A stretch of DNA of 64,000 bases from Carnegiea gigantea. Taxonomy: Eukaryota; Streptophyta; Magnoliopsida; Caryophyllales; Cactaceae. Position numbers and translations under genes: made by a program. The notes under the pieces were generated by a model. The model was not told the DNA's origin. It did no database searches and saw only the letters and a program-made list of their open reading frames with translations. Shown here piece by piece: positions 42,723 to 53,638 of this stretch. Position 1 is the stretch's first letter; every line of letters begins with the position of its first letter. The DNA is taken from assembly GCA_029747015.1 (NCBI GenBank), contig JAKOGI010001975.1, positions 1 through 64,000 on the forward strand, in the 5' to 3' direction.

Positions 42723-43967
42723 TCACACGTCCGCAAGCGCACGGGCGTTATAGTTTAGATTCAAATATCGTCTTCAAGGACCAAAGCAAGTTTATCTCCT
42801 ATTAAAAATGCTAAGCAATAGATCTTTTCAATGAGTTGATTTAACTACACTAACTAATTAATTGGGAATTGAATCAAAGTGAAGCATCTAGGGATTTGAT
42901 TCACCAAGAAGAGAGTCAGATCATAGAGTTAAGCATGCGCTTTTCAAAAGTTGGATGATTCAAGGAATTGCAATCGAGTTAAATTAATCCTTTCTTTCGA
43001 AATAAACGAAATTGCCCAAACGAATTCAACTAACACTCTTTCAAGTGTCCTTGATTTAGTTTAGGTTAAAGATATATAAATGTTAAGTCTCCTCTTAACA
43101 TGCAATCCTCTTTCAAGTTTTGCTAAGTCAAGTTCTATCAAGGTGATATAATAGTGAGTTTCACTTTTCAGTACTTCACTCGACTATTTAGTATAAGCAA
43201 GAAAAATTAGCCAAACTTTACTCACAACATTCCAATCTCAAGATAGAAACAAATCATTCTAACATAGTTTAAGCACAAGATCAAAGAAATTAAAGATCCA
43301 ACTTCAATACTATAGCTAGCAAATCGCTAGATTAAGTTAAATTACTCACTCATATTTTAAATTCAACTATATCTAACACAAGAGTTCAAGAAAAAATTCA
43401 AAGGGAAGGAAATCTTTACAACAATGATCGCCCTTCAATGGTGTCACACCAAGCTTCTAAGTGCAAGGTTCTCCCTTCAATTCTCCCTTTTGCTCCCAAA
43501 TCAAACTAGAAATTCTAACTAAAATATGAGAGATGGATGAAAAAGTGATGGATGGATGATACGTCTGCCCTAGCTTCAGTCGAAAAAACCCCTTTTAAGT
43601 ACAAAACTGAGCCTCTTCAGTCACACAACGAAGGAAGATGAAGAGGTTAGCTGTTATAGGATCACCACGGTCTGTGGCAGACACCACAGACATACCGTGA
43701 TGCCTGCAGGTCTTGAAATCTTTTGCTCTTCTCTTACTCCACAGGCATAGGATTTGGGATTTAGGGAACCCTGGTGGCGAGCAAAGATGCACTGAAGTAT
43801 GGGCCAATTGTTGGGTCAAATGGTCTAAAATCCTGCAAAAATTATCAAAGAACCATACCCAAGCATAAAACGAGAATAAGAATATAAATTATAACATAAA
43901 GCCCATGAATTCCTAAAAAAGTTCTACAAAATGACCCCAAAAATGAAGTATATAGAAGTACTTATCA
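42723..43967 (-). mobile_element. A3 5' LTR
   Basis: Minus strand TGATAAGTACTTCTATATAC at 43967 to the end CGTGTGA at 42723; 1245 bp. It retains more CG dinucleotides near 42725-42750 than the 3' LTR, where the same positions read TG or CA. Confidence 0.85.
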
Positions 43968-43972
43968 AAACT

Positions 43973-44238
43973 ATCCTTTGAATGTTAATGGAAAGAATCT
44001 TCCTGCTAACTTGGTGAAGATAGAAATGCAAGGCTTTGTTGCCATTTTAGGAATGGACTGGTTAGCCAAATATCAGGTAACCATTTATTACAAAAGAAAA
44101 CTAGTCTCTCTCATTATTCCTGAAGGAGAGAAACTTGAACATGAGGGGAGAAACCCTCAAAAGGCAATTATGATCATCTCTGTTGTGCATGCTTTTAGGA
44201 TGATGAGAAAGGGGTGCCATAGTATCTATGTGTGGTAG
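43973..44238 (+). pseudogene. Tekay protease, 3' part (E7), after A3
   Basis: Resumes in the same frame as 34812-35104. VNGKNLPANLVKIEMQGFVA, ILGMDWLAKYQVTIYYKRKL and VSLIIPEGEKLEHEG are the normal end of a Tekay protease. The frame stops at 44236 before RT. Confidence 0.8.
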
Positions 44239-45640
44239 AGGTGGTTATCTCCGATGAACCCAACTTGAGTGAAATCTCTGTAACAACTGAATTTCTCAAG
44301 GTGTCTGGATTACCGCCAGATCGGGAAATCGAATTCCCTATTAATTCAGTGCCTGGTACAACTCCTATATCCATGGCTCCTTATCGAATGGCACCAATAG
44401 AGCCAGCTGAATTAAAAGTTCAGTTGCAAGAACTATTGGATAAAGGACTAACCTAGCCCAGTGTGTCTCCATGGGCAACCCCAATGCTCTTTGTTAAGAA
44501 GAAGGATGGAAGTTTGAGGCTATGCATTGATTATAGGGAGCTCAATAAGATAACCATTAAGAACAAGTATCCACTACCAAGGATAGATGATTTGTTCGAT
44601 CAGTTAGTAGAATCAGCAGTGTACTCCAAAATTTACCTAAGGTCAGGCTATCATTAGCTAAAAATTATAAACAAGGATGTGCCTAAAACCACCTTTAGGA
44701 CCTGATATGGACACTATGAATTCCTAGTGCTACCCTCGGCTTGATGAATGTTATAGCCTCCTTCATGAACCTCATAAACAGGGTACTTAAGGCCTATTTA
44801 AATAAGTTCATAGTGGTTTTTATTGATGACATCTTGATCTATTCTAGATCTAAGAAGGAGCATTTTAGACATTTAAGAACTATATTGAGGACTTTAGAAG
44901 AGCACAAACTGTATGCTAAACTCAAGAAGTGTGAGTTTCAATTAAACAAAGTACTTTTCCTGGGCTCATATGATGACTAAGGATGGGATATCAGTGGACC
45001 TTGCTAGCGTGGCAGCAATAGTGGACTGGCCTAAGCCTATAACTGCGACAGAAGTTAGGAATTTTCTAGGTATGGCAAGCTATTACAGGAGATTTGTGGA
45101 AGGATTTTCTAAATTAGCTTTGCCTATTACTAGGTTAATTTGCATTAACAATAAGGTTGAATGCTCTGAAGAGTGTGAGCAAAGTTTTCAAGAAATGAAA
45201 AAAAGGCTAGTTTCAGCCCCAGTATTAGCAATTCTCGAAAGGACTGATAGATTTGTGATCTTTAGTGATGCTCAAAAAAGGGTTTAGGATGCATCCTTAT
45301 ACAAAAAGGAAGGGTGATTGCATATGCTTCTAGCCAATTGAAACCATATGAAGAGAATTATCCCACGCATGACCTAGAGCTAGCGACCGTGGTGTTCGCT
45401 TTGAAAATTTAGAGGCGGTATCTATATGGAATCAAGTGTAGATTTACACTAACCACAAGAGCTTTAAGGACATTTTCACTCAAAAAGAGTTGAACATGAG
45501 GGAAAGAAGGTGGTAAGAACTCTTGAAGGACTATGACATGGAAATCAAGTATCATCCGGGGAAGGCAAACTTAGTTACTAATACTCTATGCAATAAATCA
45601 ATAGGGTCACTTGCCTATCTACTTACTTAAGAAAAGAAAC
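44232..45640 (+). pseudogene. Tekay reverse transcriptase / RNase H, broken (E7)
   Basis: [102 protein letters not shown], then [20 protein letters not shown] with the catalytic DD pair (near 44820). Connection: GISVDLASVAAIVDWPKPIT, EVRNFLGMASYYRRFVEGFS. RNase [12 protein letters not shown] and then stops; later HPGKANLV in another frame. Stops at 44455, 44657 and 44707 and frame shifts break the protein. Confidence 0.85.
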
Positions 45641-46760
45641 TTTTGAAAGAGTTCGAAGAACTCCAGATCGAAGTTGTTTTACCTAGAGACAGACGATACT
45701 TGGCAGCACTTCAAGTACCATCACCCCTAGTGGATGGAATCAAGAAGCGACCGAATGAAGATCCTAAGTTAAAGAAAATCAAAAAGGGAGTTCAAGAGGG
45801 AAGAATTAAAGACTTTCACGTTAAGAAGGGCATTCTTTAGTTTAAAGGGAGATTGTGTATGCAAAATGTTGCAGAACTCAAAAAGGAAGTGATGAAGGAA
45901 GTTCACAATTCCAGTTTCACTACACATCCCGGAGTACTAAGATGTATCATGACTTGAAAACTCACTTTTGGTGGATTGGGATGAAAACGGATGCGGCAAA
46001 TTTTGTGACTAGGTGCTTGACTTGCTAAAAAGTGAACACTGAACACCGAAAACCTTGTGGTTTACCTCTAGTCCCTAATAATCCTGATGTGGAAATGAGA
46101 GTATATCACTATAGATTTCATTATCAGTGTACCTAGAACCACCAAACACCATGATGGTATTTGGGTAGTGGTTGATAAACTAACCAAAGCCACACGTTTT
46201 ATCACCATCAAAATCACATTCACTTCAAAGCAACTCATTGATCTCTATATCTAAGAGATAGTGCAAATTACATGGTATACCCCTTAGTATTGTGTCAGAC
46301 CGAGATACTAAGTTCACTTCCAAATGTTGGAATGGTTTCCAGCCATTATTGGATATCAAGCTACAAGTACAGCTTTTCATCCTCAGATAGATGGACAGTC
46401 AGAAAGGACGATCTAAAAGGATTTGTGCCCAGGACTATGCCGGTAGCTGAGATCGCAACTTACCTCTAGTAGAGTTTATAGATAATAATAGCTATCACAC
46501 TAACATTGGTATGGTCCTATTTGAAGCATCATATAGACGTCGTTGTAGAACACCTGTGTCTTGGGATGAAGTGGGAGAAAGAGAACCATATAAAATAGAG
46601 TTCATTGACCAAGCCAATGAGGTGGTTGAAACCATTAGGAGAAGACTTCAAGCAACTCTAAGTACACAGGAGAGTTATGTGGACTCAAGAAGAAGGTTGT
46701 TGCAATTTAAAGTAGGAGATCATCTGTTTCTTAAAGTTTCACCTCTTAAAAGGAGTCTAT
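45641..46760 (+). pseudogene. Tekay integrase, broken (E7)
   Basis: Readable parts: an N-terminal zinc region around 45900-46030 (THPGVLRCIMT, HFWWIGMKTDAANFVTRCLT, C then stop), a core with FHYQC-like debris and TKATRFITIK in shifted frames, then a block from 46511 with ASYRRRCRTPVSWDEVGERE, IRRRLQATLSTQESYVDSRR and RLLQFKVGDHLFLKVSPLK. Catalytic DDE residues cannot be lined up in one frame. Decay is heavier here than in E5. Confidence 0.75.
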
Positions 46761-47141
46761 GATTTGGGCATAAAGGTAAGCTTTGCCTTAGGTTCATGGG
46801 GTCATTTGATATCCTATAAAAAAGTGGGATTGGTGGCTTACCAATTGGCCCTACCACCACCTCTACAAGGCATACATGAGGTATTTCATGTTTCCAACCT
46901 CTGCAAGTATGTGCATGATCTGAATCACATAATCCGCTATGAACCCCTACAAATCAAGGAGAACCTTACTTCTGTGGAGGAATCAGTACGAATCTTGGAA
47001 AGAAGAGAAAGGAAGCCGAGAAACAAAACTATTCCTTATGTCAAGGTCCTATTAAAGCACGACAAAGTGGTTGAAACAACCTGGGAGCTTGAACGCAAGA
47101 TGTGGGAGAAGTATCCCACCTTATTTACTATAGATATTTAA
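46761..47141 (+). pseudogene. Tekay integrase C-terminus with chromodomain (E7)
   Basis: An open 125-residue frame: VGLVAYQLALPPPLQGIHEV, FHVSNLCKYVHDLNHIIRYE, LTSVEESVRILERRERKPRN and VETTWELERKMWEKYPTLF. The last part is the chromodomain (VRILERR...K...VKVLLKHDKVVETTWELE). A chromodomain confirms the chromovirus class; E4, E9 and the Athila copies lack it. Confidence 0.85.
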
Positions 47142-47177
47142 AATTTCGAGGACAAAATTTCTTTAAGTGTGGAAGAG
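47142..47177 (+). other. E7 polypurine tract and element tail
   Basis: TTCGAGGACAAAATTTC, then TTTAAGTGTGGAAGAG directly before the LTR start TATAAGATCC (TGTAAGATCC with one change). Same layout as E1 at 990-1022. Confidence 0.75.
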
Positions 47178-47674
47178 TATAAGATCCATGAAATTTAGTT
47201 TAGTTGACTACATAGTTTAGTTTAATTAAGTCATTTTATTCGTTAAATTTTGTATTTATGTGGCGTTTTATTTTAGGTAAATAGATACTTGTAATTAACT
47301 TCAATTTAATTGATTATTTACATTTTTGAGATTTAAGTTTTAATATATATTACCCAAATTGTGCCAATACTAGTTGAATTAGGTCAAACCCAATTATGGA
47401 TAGTATTTGCTAGCTCTATTATTGGCTAGGAAAAAAAAGAAAAAAGAAAAAGGATTTATGTGGTTGGGGTTTCACCACATAAGTTCCTAGCTTTTAAAAA
47501 AAGGAAAAGGGGAATTGGGGGGTAACACGCAGCATCAATTAGGAAAAGGGGGTTTATCACAGCTAATGCACACGCGTACAGTAACAACATCACATACACG
47601 CACACACGCGTGCATATCAGCTTCATTGAGAGGGAAAAGAGAGGAAAGAGAAGAAAGAAGATAGGAAGAAGCAG
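47178..47674 (+). mobile_element. E7 3' LTR, first part
   Basis: Starts TATAAGATCCATG and runs to AGCAG at 47670-47674, where E9 is inserted. Contains an A-rich run and a CACACGCGTGC-like stretch (47570-47612). No gene. Confidence 0.75.
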
Positions 47675-49061
47675 TGATGTAACTATAGGGGAGAATCACG
47701 AATATTCACAGCTTATTCCAAATACAAAGCTAAGTAAACTAAAATCAAAGTTGAGTTTAAGTGAAAGCACGAATTAATGAGTGGATAAATGATAATCTAA
47801 ACTCTCACTAAGAGACAAAAACACCACGACATTTGAGTTTAGGGCCCGTAACCTCAATTAGGATACAGAAACACCACCTAATTAAGTGTTCAACGAATGA
47901 AAGGGAGCAAACCTCTCAATTCTGATTTCAATTTCAATAATCAAAGCTGAGTGCAAAATGAGGCCCCTAAGGCCTTTATATACACAGCCTAAGGCAGCTA
48001 GTATGATTAGGAGGTTTCCTTCTAAGGGAGGAAATCTCTTAAGCATGCTTAATGCTCGCTTAGAACTAAGCTAACTAGATTAACTTGATTAACTTACGCT
48101 AATTACAAGTTGTAAGCTTAGTAATGCAAAACAAATGACTAAGCTTAGCATTAATACACTTAATTTAGCTTAATACATCAAAATACTAGAGAAAAGAGGG
48201 GAAAACCAGCCGTAAAGTAAAAGCCCCTTTGTGGCGGACCAATTAGATTGCATAGTGTCAAATCTTCCTTTGTTTTCTCATTAGCTAGGCACCTCCCAAG
48301 GCTTGTTTGCAGCAAATGATGGTGTTTCTTGCAACCTTGAACATGAATGGAAGTAAACAAGTAACCAAGCAGCTGGGTAAACCCTTAAAGAAAGGAAATT
48401 ACACTAGCACTAAACCGGGTTCTAGAACCTGTTTCCTTCCCATTTTTGTACCTTCTTTTAAACCAATCAAAACTAAGTATGATTTCATTTCTAGCCCATA
48501 GAAGAAAATTTTGGGATGCATACGAACCCCACAAGTAAATAAATCAAGGTTAAGACATGTTTAAGTTGGAGAATTCCACTTAAATATTTTACCGTGCAGA
48601 TTCAGACCAAAACTGGCAGGATTGACAAAATGGCATGATTTCTTCACTTTGACTGAGCATGATTGGTTTGGCTTGCTTGGACATGAAAGGTAACATATAG
48701 GGAACCCAAAAATGCAAACATTCAGGACTTAAACCACAACGTAGCTTAAGAAATTACACACTTAAAACCGGGTACATTCTGGTTCAACTGGGCAGTCTGA
48801 ATAGTTTGGGTTTATTGGCTGAATTGGATAGGTAAATGGAGTCCAAATGATCTAAAACTTGTTTTGTTGGAAAGATAAATCCCATGAAAGTTAAAATTAT
48901 TTGGTTCCCAAAACTAGGCTATTGCATCATTTTAAACCCGTGACCTACTGATTGTGTTCCTTGGCAAAATAAAGGCCTTTTCTTGGACTTTGGCCAGCAA
49001 ACTTAGATTACCTTGGTTGATTTGACCCTCCAAATTAAGAGGCATGGAGGTATCTCTATCA
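47675..49061 (-). mobile_element. E9 LTR1 (outer left)
   Basis: 1387 bp, plus strand from TGATGTAACTATAGGGG to CTCTATCA. It lacks two segments that LTR2 has: about 60 bp around CTTGATCGCCACCTTAACC and one near TTGGACTTCAAGCTCAAAGC. TATA-like TTTATATACACAGCC lies near 47977. The integrase end continues as an open frame into its start (minus). Confidence 0.85.
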
Positions 49062-50608
49062 TCCTCCCCTTGTTGAGGAAGATTTGACCTCAAATCGATT
49101 AGGTAATCATCTTCCATACTTGGCTCAATTCTGGCTAAAATAGTATCATCTATGCAAATATGTCTCTCTTGATCTTAGAGACTCTTTTTTATTTATTCCC
49201 CTTGCTAATTTGAATCTGGTTTAGGGGGGACCCTTCGTACTTGTCCTTAACCCATTCCTTAAAAACTCTAAATTCAAAATTAGGAGCTGTAAGTAATGGT
49301 TCACTAGAAGTGAGAAAAAGGCTTAGATGCTCATGGCTCATTAGTTTATGATTGGTGCCCAAAGTAAGCATTTCACCTTCATCTACTTTTACTATTATTT
49401 CCTCCAAAGGTTCCTCAAGATCATCTCCAACATTCTCTTCATTTTCCTCCTCTAATTTAGCCTTCTCTACTCTCTTCTATTTGGCTAAGGTAACAATCCT
49501 ACAATTGGTGCAATCCGAAGCTAAGTGCCTAAATCCTTGGACTAAAAACATCTTTGGATGCCCTTAGGAATGGGTTTAGGTCTAGGTTGTAGGGGTAGGC
49601 TTTGCTGCAGAGTTTGGCTCTTTTGTGGGGTGGGAGGAATGGGTGTCGTGGGTTTAGGGAGAAAATTAGGGCTCCCCTTGTTAAAGGATTCAATCTAAAG
49701 TGGGGGCTTTAGAAACCCATACTTAAAGGGCTGTTTAAACTTCTTTTGTTGCTCAACCTTGTCAGCAAGCACACAAACTCCATCAAATGTAGTACATGCT
49801 TACAATTCAACTACATTAGCATACCTAGGATCAAGACCTCCTAAGTACCTAACGATTTTTTGCTCTTCTGGTTCTTGTAAATCACACTTGATTACAAGCT
49901 TCTCAAACTCTTGTGCATACTCCTCGACATTCAGATTGCCTTGAGTTAAATTATGAAGTTGGGAATAGCAATCTTGAACATAGGTCAGGGGAAAAAACCT
50001 AGTCTTGAGCTTGCCTTTCTCTAACTCTTTTGGCACACAAGTTAGTCCACCAAAGGGAGCCATATTTCTTGAGCCATAGAGCTACTAGCTTCACCTTGTT
50101 GTCTTTAGGAACATCCTTGTATTCAAAAACACTTTCAACTGTGTGTAACCAATCCAAGAACTCTTCAGGATCAAGCTTGCCTTCAAACTCCGGGATTTTA
50201 ACCTCAAAATCATTGGTATTAGCTTGAAACCTTGGTTCTAGTCTAGCCATTCTCAAAGGTTCATCCTCACTAGATGAATCAATGTTATGACTAAACACTT
50301 GTTCTTGCCTTCTTGGTTCAGATTGGAGTGGTTCTACACACATCTTCTGTTGTTGCTTCATGAAAGCACCTAGCTGTTTCCTTAGGTACTCGTTTAGTGC
50401 CCTTAGTTCTTGATTTGAAGTAGTTTTTTCATGGTTACTCTTCAAAATAGCATCAAGTTTCTCTTCCAAACTCATGCTAGCACTCATTGTGGAACCAATG
50501 TGTATGGGGCTGATTAGTGGGATGTGTTTTAAGCAATGTGTTTAAATGGCTTTGGGACGTGTGGGGGTTGGTTTCAAGCCAAGATAAAACTTGCTCTGAT
50601 ACCAAATA
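49062..50608 (-). pseudogene. E9 internal region 1: CRM-type gag fused to integrase tail
   Basis: Primer site TGGTATCAGAGC at 50604-50593; gag ATG at 50487. Gag reads MSASMSLEEKLDAILKSNHE, ALNEYLRKQLGAFMKQQQKM (coiled-coil-like), FEGKLDPEEFLDWLHTVESV, FEYKDVPKDNKVKLVALWLK, SLWWTNLCAKRVRER, then after a 36-bp deletion FPLTYVQDCYSQLHNLTQGN and IVRYLGGLDPRYANVVEL. The zinc knuckle (near 49510-49550) is broken. Acidic sequence follows (EEIIVKVDEGEMLTLGTN), close to the start of the protease in relatives. It then jumps to MEDDYLIDLRSNLPQQGEDD, the end of integrase, with the polypurine tract inside the QQGEDD codons. Confidence 0.8.
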
Positions 50609-52094
50609 TAATGTAACTGTGGGGAAGAATCACGAATACTCAAAGCTGATTCCATATGCAAGGCTAAGCAAACTAAAATGAAAGTTAAGTTTAAGTGAAA
50701 CCACAAATGAATGAATGGATAAATGATAATCTAAACTCTTACTTAGATATAGAAACACCACTAAGTTTGAGTTTAGGGCCCTTAACCTCAATTAGGATAT
50801 AGAAATACCACCTAATTAAGAGTTAAGAATTTACTTGATCGCCACCTTAACCGGCCTAGTTAAGGATAGGAAAGTGAAGTGGTTAAGGAATGAAAGGGAG
50901 CAGAGCTCTCAATCTGCTTTCAGTTTCAATAATCAAAGCTGAGTACAAAATGAGGCCCCTAAGGCCTTTATATACACGGCCTAAGGCAGCTAGTATGCTT
51001 AGGAGGTTTCCTTCTAATGGAGGAAATCTCTTAAGCATGCTTAATGCTCGCTTAGAACTAAGCTCACTACATTAGCTTGATTAACTTAAACTAATTACAA
51101 GCTGTAAGCTTAGTAATGCAAAACAAATGAGTAAGCTTAGCATTAATACACTTAATTTCGCTTAATACATCAGAATACTAGAGAAAAGAGGGGAAAACTA
51201 GTCGTAAAGTAAAAGCCCTTTGCGACTGACCAATCAGATTGGATGGTGTCAAATCTTCCTTTGTTTTCTCATTGGCTAGGCTCTTTCCAAGGTTTGTTTG
51301 TAGCAAATGATGGTGTTTCTTGCAGCCTTGGATGTGATTGGAAGTAAACAAGTAACCAAGAAGTTAGGCAAACCCTTAGAGGAAGGAAATTACACCTAGC
51401 ACTATACCGAGCTCTAAAAACCTGTTTTCAACCCGTTTTTATGCCTTCTTTTAAACCAATCAAAATTGAGCATGATTTCATTTCTAGGCCATGGGGGGAA
51501 ACTTTAGGATGCATACAAACCCCCCAAGTAAAGAAATTAATGTTAAGATGTGTTTACGTGAGAGAATTCCACTTAAACATTTTACTGTGCAGATTTGGAT
51601 CAAAACTGGCAGGGTTGATAAAATGGCCTGATTTCTTCACTGCAACTGAGCATGATTGGTTTTGCTTTCTTGGACCTAAAAGGTAACATCTAGGGGAACC
51701 AAAAAATGCAAAAATCCAGTACTAAACCACAATGTAGCTTAAGAAATCACACACTTAAAATCGGGTACATTTTGATTCAACTGGGCAGTCTGGATAGTTT
51801 GGGTTTATTGGCTGAATTGGATGGGTAACTGAAGTCCAAATGAGCTGAAACGTGTTTTCTTGGAAATATACCTTCTTGGACTTCAAGCTCAAAGCAAACT
51901 ATTGGACTTAAATCCCATGGAAGTTGAAATTACTTGGTTCCTAAAACTGGGCTGCTGCACTATTTTAAACCTGTGACCTGTTGATTATGTTCCTTAGCAA
52001 AATAAAGGTCTTTTCTTAGACTTTGGCCAGCCAGCTTAGATTACCTTGGTTGATTTGACCCTCCAAATTAAAAGGCAAGCAGGCATCTCCATCA
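50609..52094 (-). mobile_element. E9 LTR2 (middle, shared)
   Basis: 1486 bp, from TAATGTAAC (TGATGTAAC with one change) to CTCCATCA. It is 3' LTR to internal 2 and 5' LTR to internal 1. By eye it is closer to LTR3 than to LTR1. Confidence 0.85.
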
Positions 52095-53638
52095 TCCTCC
52101 CCTTGTTAAGGAAGATTTGACCTCAAATCGGTTAGGTAATCATCTTCCATACTTGGCTCAATTCTGCTGAAATAATATCATCCATGTAAATAAGTCTCTC
52201 TTGATCTTAGAGACTCTTTTCCAGTCATTTCCCTTGCTAATTTGAATCTAATTTGGGGGGGATCCTTCGTACTTGTCTTGAACCCATTCCTTAAAAACTC
52301 TAAATTCAGAATTAGGAGCTATAAGAGAAAAAGGCTTAGATGCTCATGGCTCTTTAGTGGATGATTGGTGTCCAAAGTAAGCATTTCACCATCATCTGCT
52401 TTCACTATTATTTCTCAATATCATCTCTAACATTTGCTTTATTTTCCTGCTCCAATTCGGCCTCCTCTACTGCCTTCTATCCGGCTAAGGTAACAATCCT
52501 ACAGTTGGTGCAATCCAAAGCTAAGTGCCCAAATCCTTGGCACTTAAAATATCTTTGGATGCCCTTTAGAATGGGTTTAGGTCTAGGTTATGGGGGTAGG
52601 CTTTGCTATGGCGCTTGGCTCTTTATGGGGTGGGAGGAATGGGTGCCATGGGTTTAGGGAGAAAAATAGGGCTACCCTTGTTAAAGGGTTTAATCTGAAG
52701 TGGGGGCTTTGGAAACTCATGCTTAAAGGGATATTTAACCTTCTTTTGATGCTCAACCTTGTGAGCGAGCACACAAACTTTATCAAATGTAGTATAAGCT
52801 TGCAATTCAACTACATTCGCATACCTAGGATCAAGACCTCCTAAGTACCTAACGATTGTTTGCTCTTGTGGTTCTTGTAAATCACACTTGATTACAAGCT
52901 TCTCAAACTCTTGTGTGTACTCCTCTACATTCATATTGCCTTGAGTCAAATTATGAAATTGGGAATAGCAATCTTGAACATAGGTTGGGGGAAGAAACCT
53001 AGTCTTGAGCTTGGATTTCATCTTCTCCCACGTTCTGATCTTAGACTTCCTTTCTCTAACTCTTTTGGCACACAAGTTAGTCCACCAAAGGGAGCCGTAT
53101 TTCGTGAGCCTTAGAGCTACTAGCTTCACCTTCTTGTCTTCAGGGACATCCTTGTATTCAAAAACTCTTTCAACTGTGTGTAACCAATCCACTCTTCGGG
53201 ATCAAGCTTGCCTTCAAACTCTGGAATTTCAACCTTGAAATCATTGGTATTAGCTTGAACCTTGGTTCTAGTCTAGCCATTCTCAAAGGTTCGCCCTCAC
53301 TAGATGAATCAATGTTATGACTAAACACTTGTTCTTGCCTTCTTGGTTCAGATTGGAGTGGTTCTTCGCACATCTTCTGCTTTTGCTTCATGAAATACCT
53401 AGCTGTTTCCTTAGGTACTCATTCTGTGCCCTTAGTTCTTGATTTGAAGTAGTAATTTCATAGTTACTCTTTAAAACAGCATTAAGTTTCTCTTCCAAAC
53501 TCATGCTAGGACTCATTGTAGAACCGAATGTGTATGGTGCTGATATATGGGATGTGTTTTAAGGAATGTGTTTAAATGGATTTGGGGCATGTGGGGGTTG
53601 GTTTCAGGCCAAGATGAAACTTGCTCTGATACCAAATA
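52095..53638 (-). pseudogene. E9 internal region 2: CRM-type gag fused to integrase tail
   Basis: Primer site at 53634-53623; gag ATG at 53516. Gag keeps DWLHTVERVFEYKDVPEDKK, VKLVALRLTKYGSLWWTNLC, KIRTWEKMKSKLKTRFLPPT (missing in region 1), YVQDCYSQFHNLTQGNMNVE, EYTQEFEKLVIKCDLQEPQE and VCVLAHKVEHQKKVKYPF. A frameshift near 53190 separates the N-terminal part. The zinc knuckle reads YFKCQGFGHLALDC, with the first Cys changed to Phe. As in region 1, gag is followed almost directly by the integrase tail (about 52160-52095). Confidence 0.8.

Larger units (their letters stand above)
35110..43967 (-). mobile_element. A3: complete Athila-type deletion derivative, minus strand
   Basis: Bounded by a perfect 5-bp duplication AAACT (35105-35109 and 43968-43972). 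Minus-strand order: 5' LTR (43967-42723), primer site, gag, protease, post-pol ORF, 3' non-coding DNA, polypurine tract, 3' LTR (36356-35110). Reverse transcriptase, RNase H and integrase are all absent: the protease linker passes at about 40330-40170 into the GGCAATCCAAGC region that follows integrase in A2. The host frame in E7 protease continues across the site, confirming the boundaries. The LTR pair differs at roughly one base in six over the first 60 bases, mostly C/T and G/A changes, so the insertion is old. Confidence 0.9.
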
